From a bacterium (GTDB lineage: Bacteria; 4484-113; JAGGVC01), in assembly GCA_039961635.1 (NCBI GenBank), contig JABRWB010000014.1:1-64000 (forward strand): DNA of 64,000 nt. Reading direction: 5' to 3'. Both the position numbers and the translations under genes were made by a program. Position 1 is the stretch's first letter. Each line of letters opens with the position of its first letter. Positions 33,544 to 41,670 of this stretch are shown here, in pieces. The notes beneath the pieces are model-generated. The model ran no database searches and was not told the origin of the DNA. It saw nothing but the letters and a program-made list of their open reading frames with translations.

Positions 33544-34371
33544 TTATGTTCCAGTGACGAATCCAGCGGCGAGCTTGCGAAGTGTCGCAATCGCGCTTTT
33601 GGCGGCAAGCAAACTTGTCCGCGGCACTTCAGGGTGCGGCTCGTTTTCAAGCGTTATCGTCACCTTTCCGGCACCGCCTTCCACTTCCACTTGATGTGTA
33701 TTCACCAAAACAGCCGGGTCGCTAACAATTTTAACGGTCAAAGGCACATTGCTTCCCAAAGCAAGAAAGAGCGTCATCGCCACGTTAATATTCTTTGGAA
33801 ACGCCTTGATGGCTTCGGACGCAGAACCTTCAAACACAACAGCCGCTTCCTTATCGCTTCTTCCAAGTGATTTGGGGGGTTTGGTCGTGGTCAAAGTCGC
33901 GCAAAATACCCCCGACTCACGCATCGCAAGGATTGCATCCAATCCGCCGATAGCTCCGCTGGGAACCGCAATGCGAAGACCGCCCACTTCGGCGTATCTA
34001 AGCTCATCGTTGGATATTTGCGCAAGTCCGCCCACGCTCATAATGACGGCTGTTCGCGGCCTGTCGGTTTCAACACAGGCTGCAGTGCCGGCCGCAACTA
34101 CATCCTTGACAGCATCTGAAGAGGCGCATTCCAAAATGTAGTCACATTCCGCGACCAGATCTTCAAGCGCCAACACAAACGGAGGCGAATCCGCGAAAGT
34201 CCCATGGGCCGACCAGGATGACCCGGCGCTTTCGCGCAACTCAACCGCCTTTGACGGGACTATATCGCAAAGCGCATAAAGCGAAAGCGGCAAATCGCCC
34301 AGCGCAGCTGCGTATGCCACATCGCGGCCGATCGCGCCGCATCCGACAATACCAAGCCTGTTGCCGCCCAC
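33544..34371 (-). CDS. nadX: L-aspartate dehydrogenase NadX
   Basis: 275 residues. Oxidises L-aspartate to iminoaspartate, replacing NadB in de novo NAD synthesis. NAD-binding GIVGCGAIGRDVAYAA at the start, IAVPSGAIGGLDAILAM in the catalytic domain, FPKNINVAMTLFLA and LENEPHPEVPRTS near the end are hallmarks. Start GTG 34371 has no ribosome site but TATAAT lies six bases upstream. It is a normal length and heads nadX-nadC-coaX. Confidence 0.94.
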   Translation of the reverse strand: MGGNRLGIVGCGAIGRDVAYAAALGDLPLSLYALCDIVPSKAVELRESAGSSWSAHGTFADSPPFVLALEDLVAECDYILECASSDAVKDVVAAGTAACVETDRPRTAVIMSVGGLAQISNDELRYAEVGGLRIAVPSGAIGGLDAILAMRESGVFCATLTTTKPPKSLGRSDKEAAVVFEGSASEAIKAFPKNINVAMTLFLALGSNVPLTVKIVSDPAVLVNTHQVEVEGGAGKVTITLENEPHPEVPRTSLLAAKSAIATLRKLAAGFVTGT

Positions 34372-34377
34372 GCGCTG

Positions 34378-34383
34378 ATTATA
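34378..34383 (-). promoter_or_regulatory. -10 box of a probable leaderless promoter for nadX-nadC-coaX
   Basis: Perfect TATAAT on the minus strand, six bases, then GTG 34371. No convincing -35 box 15-19 bases upstream. It separates the NAD genes from the flagellar operon transcribed in the same direction. Confidence 0.55.
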
Positions 34384-34445
34384 CCTTTAATTAGCCGGTA
34401 CGATTATTCCGCCCCAACAAGTGCAAACCTTTACGGAAAGACGGA

Positions 34446-35504
34446 TTAAATAACTTCCAGAACTCCCTCAAGAGCGCCTGCCGCAGCCATCGCTTCGAAT
34501 ATCGCGACAATGTCTTGTGGTTTTGCACCCAGGGCATTCAGTCCAGCAACAACATCGCCTGCATTAACACGTATCAACGCTTCGCTCCGTCTTTCGCTGC
34601 CGGAGCCTGCATCAACATCCCCGTCGTTGCCCACGCTGATCGACAGCGAGCCGTGTGCGACTGCGACAGGCTTAATTCCCACATCCCCTCCCATTACTAT
34701 GGTTCCTGTGCGTTGGTTAATAACAACTTTTGCAACCGCGTCTGTCTCGATGTCCAGCGATTCGAGGACTGACACGAATGGAACCAGATCGTTCGCGAAA
34801 GCAGCCGGCACGCGCACGGCAATAGTTCCTCCATCAAGCGCGGAAGCGGAATCCCGACCGAGCAGCTCTTCTATTCTCAAAGCGATATTTTGGGCGGTTG
34901 TAAAGTCCGGTTGGTGAAGGTTGTACCTGATAGTGCCGTCCTCTTTGAGTACCGTTGAAGGTACCTCCCGTTCGACAATCGCACCACCGACAACACGGCC
35001 CACCGTCGTGTTCCGCTTCTGCCTTCCACCCGCTTCTCCGGCTCCTCCTCCGATAAAATCGCCCAGGCTGACCGGCCCCTGTGCTACGGCGTAAATTTCG
35101 CCATCATCGGCAGTCAATATCGTCCTGTAAAGAATCCCTCCTTCAAGACTTTTCGCCGAGCCGATCGAGGAAACGGTAACGTCCAACTTGTCCCCGCCTC
35201 TGTAATACGCCGGAAAGTCCGCGGTCACTGCAACAGCAGCAAAATTTTTCACTTTTATACTTGCCGGATCAACCTGAAAGCCAAACTGCGACAGCATCCC
35301 CGCGATAGCCGCCGCCGTGTAAACGGCGGACTTGGGATCGTCGCCGGTTCCAGCGAGGCCGCCCACCAGCCCAAAACCGATCAACCTGTTTATCCTGACG
35401 CCGTCGAGGGAAGCAATGTCTTTAAGCCGCGCCGCTTCCGCCTGATTTGAGGCGAAAAACAGCGCAAAAAACAATGCGGCCGACGCTATGTATCTGAAAG
35501 TCAT
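34446..35504 (-). CDS. flgI: Flagellar P-ring protein FlgI
   Basis: 352 residues. Forms the P ring around the flagellar rod in the peptidoglycan layer. Signal peptide to about residue 24 (EAARLKDIASLDGVR), then the conserved LIGFGLVGGLAGTGDD and KVKNFAAVAVTADFP; VINQRTGTIVMGGDVGI and a GLNALGAKPQDIVAIFEAM-type C terminus are typical. ATG 35504 follows GGAG. Last gene of flgFGAHI. Its presence implies an outer membrane and a periplasmic rod bushing. Confidence 0.97.
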   Translation of the reverse strand: MTFRYIASAALFFALFFASNQAEAARLKDIASLDGVRINRLIGFGLVGGLAGTGDDPKSAVYTAAAIAGMLSQFGFQVDPASIKVKNFAAVAVTADFPAYYRGGDKLDVTVSSIGSAKSLEGGILYRTILTADDGEIYAVAQGPVSLGDFIGGGAGEAGGRQKRNTTVGRVVGGAIVEREVPSTVLKEDGTIRYNLHQPDFTTAQNIALRIEELLGRDSASALDGGTIAVRVPAAFANDLVPFVSVLESLDIETDAVAKVVINQRTGTIVMGGDVGIKPVAVAHGSLSISVGNDGDVDAGSGSERRSEALIRVNAGDVVAGLNALGAKPQDIVAIFEAMAAAGALEGVLEVI

Positions 35505-35520
35505 GTAAATCCGCTCCTTT

Positions 35521-36153
35521 CTAGAACAGAATGTCGAATACGCGGCTGATGAATCCCGGCTTCATCTTTTTCGACAGAGCGCCTTCACCGACATATTCCA
35601 CGCGGGTATCCGCAAGCCGGTTGGACGGTATCGTGTTGTCCTGGTCTATGTCCTGCGGGCGCACTACTCCGGAAATCACGAGAATCTGCGTTTCGTGGTT
35701 GACCTTGACTTCCTTGCGCCCTTCGACGACAAGGTTCCCATCCTCAAGCACATCCACGACCAGCACGCTGACCGTAGCCGAAAGCTTCCCCTTGCGGTCT
35801 GTATCACCTTTTCCGTCGTATTCATTCTTCGTATTCTGCGAAAGCTTGCCATTGAGCCCGATCAATCGCCAGAGCGGGCTAAGCACCGCATCGAGAATGC
35901 CCGTATTGGTGAAATCCACGTCGGTTTTGTGTTCGCCGGAAAGCCCCGTCGTTGTTTCGGTTTGGGCCAGAGCGGTCTCATCGATCTTGACCAGAATAAT
36001 GTCGCCTGGACGGTATTTCTTCGGCTTGCGGTGGTATAAATCCACCGCGGACGAATCCGCGGGGAAAAGCGAATCCGCGCGGCCGGGAATTCCCCCGAAC
36101 ACAATCGCAAAAAACAACATCGCGATCGCAGTTTTAACGGCGTATTTGTTCAT
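35521..36153 (-). CDS. flgH: Flagellar L-ring protein FlgH without a lipobox
   Basis: 210 residues. Forms the L ring in the outer membrane. Motifs: YRPGDIILVKIDETALAQTET, GKGDTDRKGKLSATVSVLV, GNLVVEGRKEVKVNHETQI and SGVVRPQDIDQDNTIPS. Most FlgH proteins are lipoproteins with an N-terminal cysteine; here the signal peptide ends FGGIPGRADS with no cysteine, so anchoring by lipid looks impossible and cleavage by signal peptidase I is likely. ATG 36153 follows GGAG by five bases. Lies between flgA and flgI with short gaps. Confidence 0.95.
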   Translation of the reverse strand: MNKYAVKTAIAMLFFAIVFGGIPGRADSLFPADSSAVDLYHRKPKKYRPGDIILVKIDETALAQTETTTGLSGEHKTDVDFTNTGILDAVLSPLWRLIGLNGKLSQNTKNEYDGKGDTDRKGKLSATVSVLVVDVLEDGNLVVEGRKEVKVNHETQILVISGVVRPQDIDQDNTIPSNRLADTRVEYVGEGALSKKMKPGFISRVFDILF

Positions 36154-36168
36154 TTTCACTCCGTAACG

Positions 36169-37137
36169 CTAGGCATCATCATCAAAAGTCACTAACACAA
36201 AACCAGAAGCTGCAAGAATGCCGCGAAGCGACCGCCCGGTACTGCCGATCCGGACAAGGATGCGGTCGCCAAGGTAGCCAGATTCCATCGCCGTTCCTTC
36301 AGTCTCGATGTCCACGGCTCCCCGTGAAATCCGAACGGAAACAGAATCACCTTGGCACACGTCGAATGGCTTTAAAAGCGAATCCGGTGAAATTTCCTCG
36401 CCCGCGCCTATCGTTCTTTTCGCCTCCAGCCCTATGCATTCCGCAATTGTGGACACCACGGGACGCCCCGGAGGCAATGTGCGCACCTCGCAATCGATCA
36501 TTCCCGGAGCAATCTCCGCGCCGCGCGGGATCGTTTCGAGCGCCAACACAATCGGTACTTTAAACGCAGCGTACCGTGAAAGCGGATGCTGCCCGACAAG
36601 GCTGCCGTCCGCACAAATTAGTATAGAGATTGGCAATGCGCCTTCCCGCCCGGAAGGATAGGAAAGCTTCAGTTCCACTTCGCCTTGCCTTACCTGCAGG
36701 TCAGGTAATTTTGTCTTCCAAACAACCTTCGCGCTTTCGCCAAACCGGGACTTGATTTCAGATTCAAGAAATTCGGCAACTGACTTTCCGGAAATCGAGG
36801 TCCCTGCCCTTTTGATTAAGACGGAATCTGCTCCGGTAACCGAGTATTCGCTTTCTGCGTATCCGGCAAAATTCAATCTGGAGATGAGGTCCGTCCGCCT
36901 ATAAAGGAATTCGCGGCCGAGGGCCGGCGCAATTCCCAGCCTCAAGTCTTTGATTTCATCCAGCCTGTCTTGAGGCGCATCAATCTCCGCAATTTCGGAA
37001 AGCTCGATATATGGCCCTTCAATAACCGCTTCCCGATGAAGGTGGATGATGATGCCCGCGGCGGCCGCAGGCAAGGCGCAGTGAGCAGCAAGCACTGCCG
37101 CAAGAACACCCGCAATCATCCCGAATTTGACTTTCAT
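36169..37137 (-). CDS. flgA: Flagellar P-ring assembly chaperone FlgA
   Basis: 322 residues, longer than enteric FlgA (about 220) because of an N-terminal extra domain. Exported (signal peptide to about 27, ending ALPAAAAG). The SAF domain (about 195-255) includes ALETIPRGAEIAPGMIDCEVR and GLEAKRTIGAGEEISPDSL, and the C terminus has YLGDRILVRI and ILAASGFVLVTF. It helps P-ring (FlgI) assembly in the periplasm. It starts seven bases after the flgG stop with no clear ribosome site, so coupled translation is likely. Confidence 0.9.
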   Translation of the reverse strand: MKVKFGMIAGVLAAVLAAHCALPAAAAGIIIHLHREAVIEGPYIELSEIAEIDAPQDRLDEIKDLRLGIAPALGREFLYRRTDLISRLNFAGYAESEYSVTGADSVLIKRAGTSISGKSVAEFLESEIKSRFGESAKVVWKTKLPDLQVRQGEVELKLSYPSGREGALPISILICADGSLVGQHPLSRYAAFKVPIVLALETIPRGAEIAPGMIDCEVRTLPPGRPVVSTIAECIGLEAKRTIGAGEEISPDSLLKPFDVCQGDSVSVRISRGAVDIETEGTAMESGYLGDRILVRIGSTGRSLRGILAASGFVLVTFDDDA

Positions 37138-37144
37138 CGAACTG

Positions 37145-37933
37145 TTACCGCTTCAGATTGGCCGCGATACCCAAAATTTCGTCCGACGTTTGAATCGTCT
37201 TGGAGTTGGTTTCGAACGCGCGCTGTGCGATGATGAGCTGTATAAGTTCGTCCACCATGCTCACGTTGCTCTGCTCCAAGAAATATTGCCTTGTCGTACC
37301 GAATCCCTCTTCGCCCGGCACGCCGTCCGTCGGAGCACCGCTGGCGGCGGTTTCACGGAACATGTTGCTGCCGACCGCCTGCAATCCCGCAGGGTTGACG
37401 AACCTCGAAAGCGTGATTTGTCCAACCTGCGAAAGCTCCGTTTCACCCGGCAACTGCACCCATACGGTGCCGTCGGTTTGAATCGTTACCGAAATGGCGT
37501 CCGCGGGGAAAGTAATTGCGGGATCCAAGATATATCCGCTGTTATTGACCAGATTGCCCTCGCCGTCCAGCGTCAGCGCGCCGTCGCGGGAATAACCTAT
37601 GGTTCCGTCGGGAAGCGTGAAACGGAAGAATCCATCGCCCTCGATCGTTAGATCCAAGGTACGCCCTGTTTCGATGTAGGAACCCTGCGTAAAGTCCTTT
37701 TTCGTAGCGGCGATGCGCGACCCGAGACCGATTTCAAGGCCGGTCGGGAGCACTGCCGCTCCTCCGGCCTGCGACCCGGCGACGCGAAGCACCTGGTAAA
37801 TCAAATCCTGGAACTCCGCCCTGTCCTTCTTGAATCCGACCGTGTTGACGTTGGCGATATTGTTCGCCGTGACGTCGGTCATCGTTTGCTGGGCCTTAAG
37901 GCCCGTTGCACCTGTGTAAAGCGCGCGAAGCAT
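37145..37933 (-). CDS. flgG: Flagellar distal rod protein FlgG
   Basis: 262 residues, normal. Forms the distal rod. N-terminal MLRALYTGATGLKAQQTMTD and ANNIANVNTVGFKKDRAEFQ, and C-terminal NVSMVDELIQLIIAQRAFE and TSDEILGIAANLKR are the conserved rod/hook ends that pair as coiled coils. Start ATG 37933 after AAAGGAG. Follows flgF in the operon. Confidence 0.96.
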   Translation of the reverse strand: MLRALYTGATGLKAQQTMTDVTANNIANVNTVGFKKDRAEFQDLIYQVLRVAGSQAGGAAVLPTGLEIGLGSRIAATKKDFTQGSYIETGRTLDLTIEGDGFFRFTLPDGTIGYSRDGALTLDGEGNLVNNSGYILDPAITFPADAISVTIQTDGTVWVQLPGETELSQVGQITLSRFVNPAGLQAVGSNMFRETAASGAPTDGVPGEEGFGTTRQYFLEQSNVSMVDELIQLIIAQRAFETNSKTIQTSDEILGIAANLKR

Positions 37934-38047
37934 ACCGGCTCCTTTTTCCGGCGGGCGATTTGCGGGAATCAATCGGTCATCCCGCGAGGCCTCCGCGCTC
38001 GCGCGCAGTCCAGCCCAGTACCCGCCTTAATTCAAAATTTCAAACCA

Positions 38048-38812
38048 CTATCCGACAACTCCGGCCGTGTTCACTGCGCGTTCCAGCGTGGAATCCACAG
38101 CTTGGATCGCGGTCGCGCCCGCCTCGAACGCCCGATGGCTTTCGATGAGCGCGATAAGCGAGTCGATCGCGTTTGCGTTGCTCATTTCAAGCGCGCCGGG
38201 CTCGATTTTTGAAGCGACCTGCGTACCAGGCCGGTCGGCGGCAAACAGATTGTGTCCAATCCTGCGCAAGCCTTGCGGGTCGTCAAACTCTACAATCGAA
38301 AGCGAGTCCAGCAATTCGCCTCCCGAGAAAACCGACCCGTCAGAAGAAATTTGCGCGGACGCACCGGCGGGAATGGCAATCGGCCCGGCTTGTCCCAAAA
38401 CCCGCATGCCATCGTCCGTGCTTAGAAATCCTTCGGAATCGACGGCAAAGGATCCATTTCGGGTGAATCGAACCGTTCCGTCCGCCGCAAGAATCGAGAA
38501 AAAGCCATTTCCCGTGATCGCCGCGTCCAAAGGATTGCCGGTGAACGCGGTGCTCCCATTCGAATGGTCGGTAACAGTTTCGAATGCGATTACTCCGTTT
38601 GTCTCGTAACCGATAGCAGCCGAACCAAAACCTCGGCCTGATTCGGGAAAACCCGGAATACGGCTAATCGGCACTTCCGGCGCGGCGATGGCCCGCACCA
38701 ATTCCGCCTTGAATCCTGTCGTGTTGACGTTTGCCAGATTGTGCGCGGACACATCGAGCTTGCGCTCGGTGGCAAGCATTCCGGATGCAATCGTGTAAAG
38801 GCCGCGAACCAC
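38048..38812 (-). CDS. flgF: Flagellar proximal rod protein FlgF
   Basis: 254 residues. Rod protein of the FlgF/FlgG family: MVRGLYTIASGMLATERKLD, SAHNLANVNTTGFKAELV at the start and SNANAIDSLIALIESHRAFE at the end. FlgF rather than FlgG from its position before flgG and its shorter, less conserved tail. GTG start; a sigma-28-type promoter lies directly upstream. First gene of flgFGAHI. Confidence 0.92.
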   Translation of the reverse strand: MVRGLYTIASGMLATERKLDVSAHNLANVNTTGFKAELVRAIAAPEVPISRIPGFPESGRGFGSAAIGYETNGVIAFETVTDHSNGSTAFTGNPLDAAITGNGFFSILAADGTVRFTRNGSFAVDSEGFLSTDDGMRVLGQAGPIAIPAGASAQISSDGSVFSGGELLDSLSIVEFDDPQGLRRIGHNLFAADRPGTQVASKIEPGALEMSNANAIDSLIALIESHRAFEAGATAIQAVDSTLERAVNTAGVVG

Positions 38813-38821
38813 TCATGCGAG

Positions 38822-38848
38822 TTATCGGCAGCTGGAACGGAGCCTTGA
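38822..38848 (-). promoter_or_regulatory. Sigma-28 (FliA)-type promoter of flgFGAHI
   Basis: On the minus strand TCAA (38845-38848), 15 bases, GCCGATAA (38822-38829). The consensus is TAAA-N15-GCCGATAA: the -10 is perfect, the -35 three of four, and the spacing exact. Only nine bases separate the -10 from the GTG start, so the leader would be nearly absent. Confidence 0.65.
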
Positions 38849-38863
38849 GATGAAACCGGGATG

Positions 38864-39259
38864 TTACTTGAGGACCACGGTGGGCTCGCGCTTTTTGTTC
38901 GTATCAATACGAATTGCCAAATTCAGTGTGCGGCCGGATTGCAAATTGTAAGTTTCTTCCTTTACCGGAACAAATTCCTCACCGTTGGGACCTTGCACGT
39001 AGATGTTGTATTTCCCAGGATCAAGTTTTGAAAAGTAAAAGTGCCCGTTCTCGTCGCTGGTTTGCGAGTCTTTGATTTTTCCGGTATCGGCAAATACCAA
39101 AATAATGGTTCTGTAGGCTTCGGGATTGCCGGACGTATCCACAACATCGCCCGCAATGTTGCCCGTAATGCCGGTAGCTTTTGAAAGCGCGTCGCATCCT
39201 GCCAACGAAAAAATTCCGCTGGCAAGGAATGCAAGAAATACCAAAGTAAAGTGCTTCAT
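38864..39259 (-). CDS. Lipoprotein with a carboxypeptidase-regulatory-like domain
   Basis: 131 residues. Lipoprotein signal ends IFSLAGC (cysteine about 22). The rest is a small beta-sandwich like the CarboxypepD_reg/transthyretin-like fold: GNIAGDVVDTSGNPEAYRTI, SQTSDENGHFYFSKLDPGKY, NIYVQGPNGEEF. Such domains often bind proteins or stabilise envelope complexes. GAGGTG precedes ATG 39259. It lies between purM and the flagellar operon; function unknown. Confidence 0.7.
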   Translation of the reverse strand: MKHFTLVFLAFLASGIFSLAGCDALSKATGITGNIAGDVVDTSGNPEAYRTIILVFADTGKIKDSQTSDENGHFYFSKLDPGKYNIYVQGPNGEEFVPVKEETYNLQSGRTLNLAIRIDTNKKREPTVVLK

Positions 39260-39276
39260 GAATTCACCTCTTAAAG

Positions 39277-40323
39277 TCATACCAATTGTACACCAGGGAC
39301 GCGGCAAACGCGCCCAATTGGCCTTGCGCCGGGCGAAATCGAGTCCAGCAGCTCAATGCAGCGCGCGCACAGCCGGGACTCCACAACCACCGCAAGGCCA
39401 ATCCCCATGTTGAAAGTTCGAAACATCTCCCGTTGCTCAACCGGTCCGGACTCCGAAATGATGTGGAAAACAGCCAGTTTTGGCAGAGATCCAGTTTCAA
39501 TTACCGCTCCCAAACCTTTCGGCATCACTCGAGGAAGGTTATCCAGCAGTCCGCCTCCCGAAATATGCGCCATGGCTTTGGCAAATCCCGATTCCAGCAG
39601 CGCCTTGGCCTCGGCGGCATATATTCTGCATGGCCGCGTGACCTCCACCTCCGGCGAGCAGCCCAGCTCGCCGCTTACTTCGCTCCATGCTCCCTCGAAC
39701 AATCTATCCAAAACCTTCCGTGCGAGAGAAAAGCCGTTGCAATGCAGTCCGGACGACGGAATCCCGATTATCGTGTCACCTTCCGCCACTTGCGAAGAGG
39801 GCAGCATTCTTTCCCTTGAAACAACACCCACACCAAATCCGGCAAGGTCGTATTCTCCTTCGCGATAGGTGTCTCGCATTTCTGCAATCTCGCCACCGAT
39901 TAAGGAGCATCCCGATATAAGGCAACCCTCGGACATTCCCGCAACCAGCTCCTCAATCACTGCCGGCTCGACTCGATTGCAGGCAATGTAATCCAGGAAA
40001 AAAAGCGGCTCCGCACCCGCACAAATTATGTCGTTGATACAGGTCGCCACCAGGTCGACTCCTGCTTTTCGGTGCGTTCCAAACCGATAATGGTATTTCA
40101 GCTTGGTTCCGACGCCATCCGTACTGGAAATCAATACGGGATCTTCGATTCCCTGGAATTTGGCCGAAAATGCCGCCCCGAAAAGCCCTACATCCGTTAA
40201 AACTTCAGGCCGGAATGTCGAGCGGGCATGCCGTGCAAGCCGGGCGATCGCCTCGTCCTGTGCGGCAATGCTCACGCCCGCATCAGCATAAGTCAAACCG
40301 GTTTCGTTGGACGAATCTGGCAT
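39277..40323 (-). CDS. purM: Phosphoribosylformylglycinamidine cyclo-ligase PurM
   Basis: 348 residues. ATP-dependent ring closure giving aminoimidazole ribotide, the fifth step of purine synthesis. Motifs: LTYADAGVSIAAQDEAIARL, ISSTDGVGTKLKYHYRFG, VDLVATCINDIICAGAEPLF, FLDYIACNRVEP, GLHCNGFSLARKVLDR and AMAHISGGGLLDNLPRVMPKG. The family start matches ATG 40323; it has no good ribosome site. A TAGAAT box lies 17 bases upstream. Confidence 0.96.
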   Translation of the reverse strand: MPDSSNETGLTYADAGVSIAAQDEAIARLARHARSTFRPEVLTDVGLFGAAFSAKFQGIEDPVLISSTDGVGTKLKYHYRFGTHRKAGVDLVATCINDIICAGAEPLFFLDYIACNRVEPAVIEELVAGMSEGCLISGCSLIGGEIAEMRDTYREGEYDLAGFGVGVVSRERMLPSSQVAEGDTIIGIPSSGLHCNGFSLARKVLDRLFEGAWSEVSGELGCSPEVEVTRPCRIYAAEAKALLESGFAKAMAHISGGGLLDNLPRVMPKGLGAVIETGSLPKLAVFHIISESGPVEQREMFRTFNMGIGLAVVVESRLCARCIELLDSISPGARPIGRVCRVPGVQLV

Positions 40324-40387
40324 AAGTATTTGGAGCGGCGATTCTAACATCAATTGCAAGTCCGCCGAAGCATTATGAATTGTAATG

Positions 40388-41635
40388 CTAGCCGCCGGCA
40401 TCCTCGGTTGGTGGAGGCGGATCAACTTCCCCCGGAGGATCGTCCACGGGAGGCGGAGATGGAGGCGGCGCGGGAGAGGGAGGTGGTTCCGGTGAGGGTG
40501 CAGGAGACGATTCGGGCGGTTTTATCTCCCATTCCTCGCCGGCCTTCGGTGGTTTTGCCTGCTCTTCGGGTTTTTTCTGTTCCGGCTTTGGTTTGGGTCT
40601 CAGCGGCGGCGCGGTCTTTCCCATTTGAGCCCGGGTCAGCGCAAGCTGCTGTTCTGTTATAAGGTTTCGCGCCCCCGGCTTGGCGAATACCTTGAATGTA
40701 ATCGAATCTTCATCTACCGACGAAGTGATGAGCACGGGGCTGTCGTAAGTATTGACAAACTTCAAATCCCGATGCGGATACGCGACCGTGGCGTCCCTGT
40801 TCCAACCGATGTAATGAACGGCCAGTCCGTGAGGCCACCGCTCGACAACCGCCATCCCCGCTTCCAAACATGCCGCATTGTAAAGTGTTGTCGACACCTG
40901 GCAAGAGCCGCCCCCAACGCCGGGCACCAACTCCTGATTTTCAATCACCGGCGCGGATTTGTAACCCGTGCTGTACGTCCTGTCGCCCGTTGTCGCATTA
41001 AACGACAGCTCCTCGCCGGGCATCAGGATTTTTCCGTTGAAAAAACTTGCGCATAGGGCGATGTTGTAATTACGGTTGAATTGCCACTTCGGAAACTTCG
41101 TTGTATATTCCCCAACGGGTGTCTCCGAAAAACCTCCGATATCGGCGGCTTCCATTTGCGCCGGAATCGAGTCAAAAACGGCCGGGGCCATCTCATCACA
41201 GGGCGCTCGCGATAGCATTGCCTCGCACGAACGAATGGTTTCGTCTACGTTCAAGCGCATTCCCGGAACTTCAGGAAGTACCGAAAGATCCAACAGGTTC
41301 AGCATCGCGTCACGCGGCTCGCGATTTACAAGGGTGGCAAGAAATTCGATCTGGCGTCGAAGCATTTGTTCGTCGAATTCGGCGACCGGCCTTGAGCCCT
41401 GCCAGAAATATGAAAGCCCTATTTCGCCGGGATAGATTACAAACGGATCGCCATGCACGCTGACAACTAAAGGCGCCGGCTCGGGCTCGGCTATCGCAAT
41501 GCCGGCTATTTTCAAAACGTCTTGGGGTATCAAAAGGTAGTCACGCGATCCAGTTAGGATAACGGCCGCGAAAACCAAAGCCGCAATCGCGGCCTTGACC
41601 GTTAATCCAATAACTTTCGAAGCGCCGACCCGCAT
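40388..41635 (-). CDS. VanW-family envelope protein with a proline-rich tail
   Basis: 415 residues. One membrane helix (about 8-28), an unassigned ~150-residue domain, then the VanW domain (about 175-330): NIALCASFFNGKILMPGEEL, GYKSAPVIENQELVPGVGGG, SCQVSTTLYNAACLEAGM and YPHRDLKFVNTYDSPVLI. VanW proteins accompany vancomycin-resistance genes and many peptidoglycan proteins, but their biochemical role is unknown. The last ~80 residues are rich in Pro, Lys and Glu and probably disordered or wall-spanning. ATG 41635 has TATACT seven bases upstream and no ribosome site. Confidence 0.85.
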   Translation of the reverse strand: MRVGASKVIGLTVKAAIAALVFAAVILTGSRDYLLIPQDVLKIAGIAIAEPEPAPLVVSVHGDPFVIYPGEIGLSYFWQGSRPVAEFDEQMLRRQIEFLATLVNREPRDAMLNLLDLSVLPEVPGMRLNVDETIRSCEAMLSRAPCDEMAPAVFDSIPAQMEAADIGGFSETPVGEYTTKFPKWQFNRNYNIALCASFFNGKILMPGEELSFNATTGDRTYSTGYKSAPVIENQELVPGVGGGSCQVSTTLYNAACLEAGMAVVERWPHGLAVHYIGWNRDATVAYPHRDLKFVNTYDSPVLITSSVDEDSITFKVFAKPGARNLITEQQLALTRAQMGKTAPPLRPKPKPEQKKPEEQAKPPKAGEEWEIKPPESSPAPSPEPPPSPAPPPSPPPVDDPPGEVDPPPPTEDAGG

Positions 41636-41642
41636 CAGCAAA

Positions 41643-41648
41643 AGTATA
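41643..41648 (-). promoter_or_regulatory. -10 box of a probable leaderless promoter for the VanW gene
   Basis: TATACT on the minus strand, seven bases, then ATG 41635. Confidence 0.45.
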
Positions 41649-41670
41649 CCAGCGTCAGGCCGGATAATGC

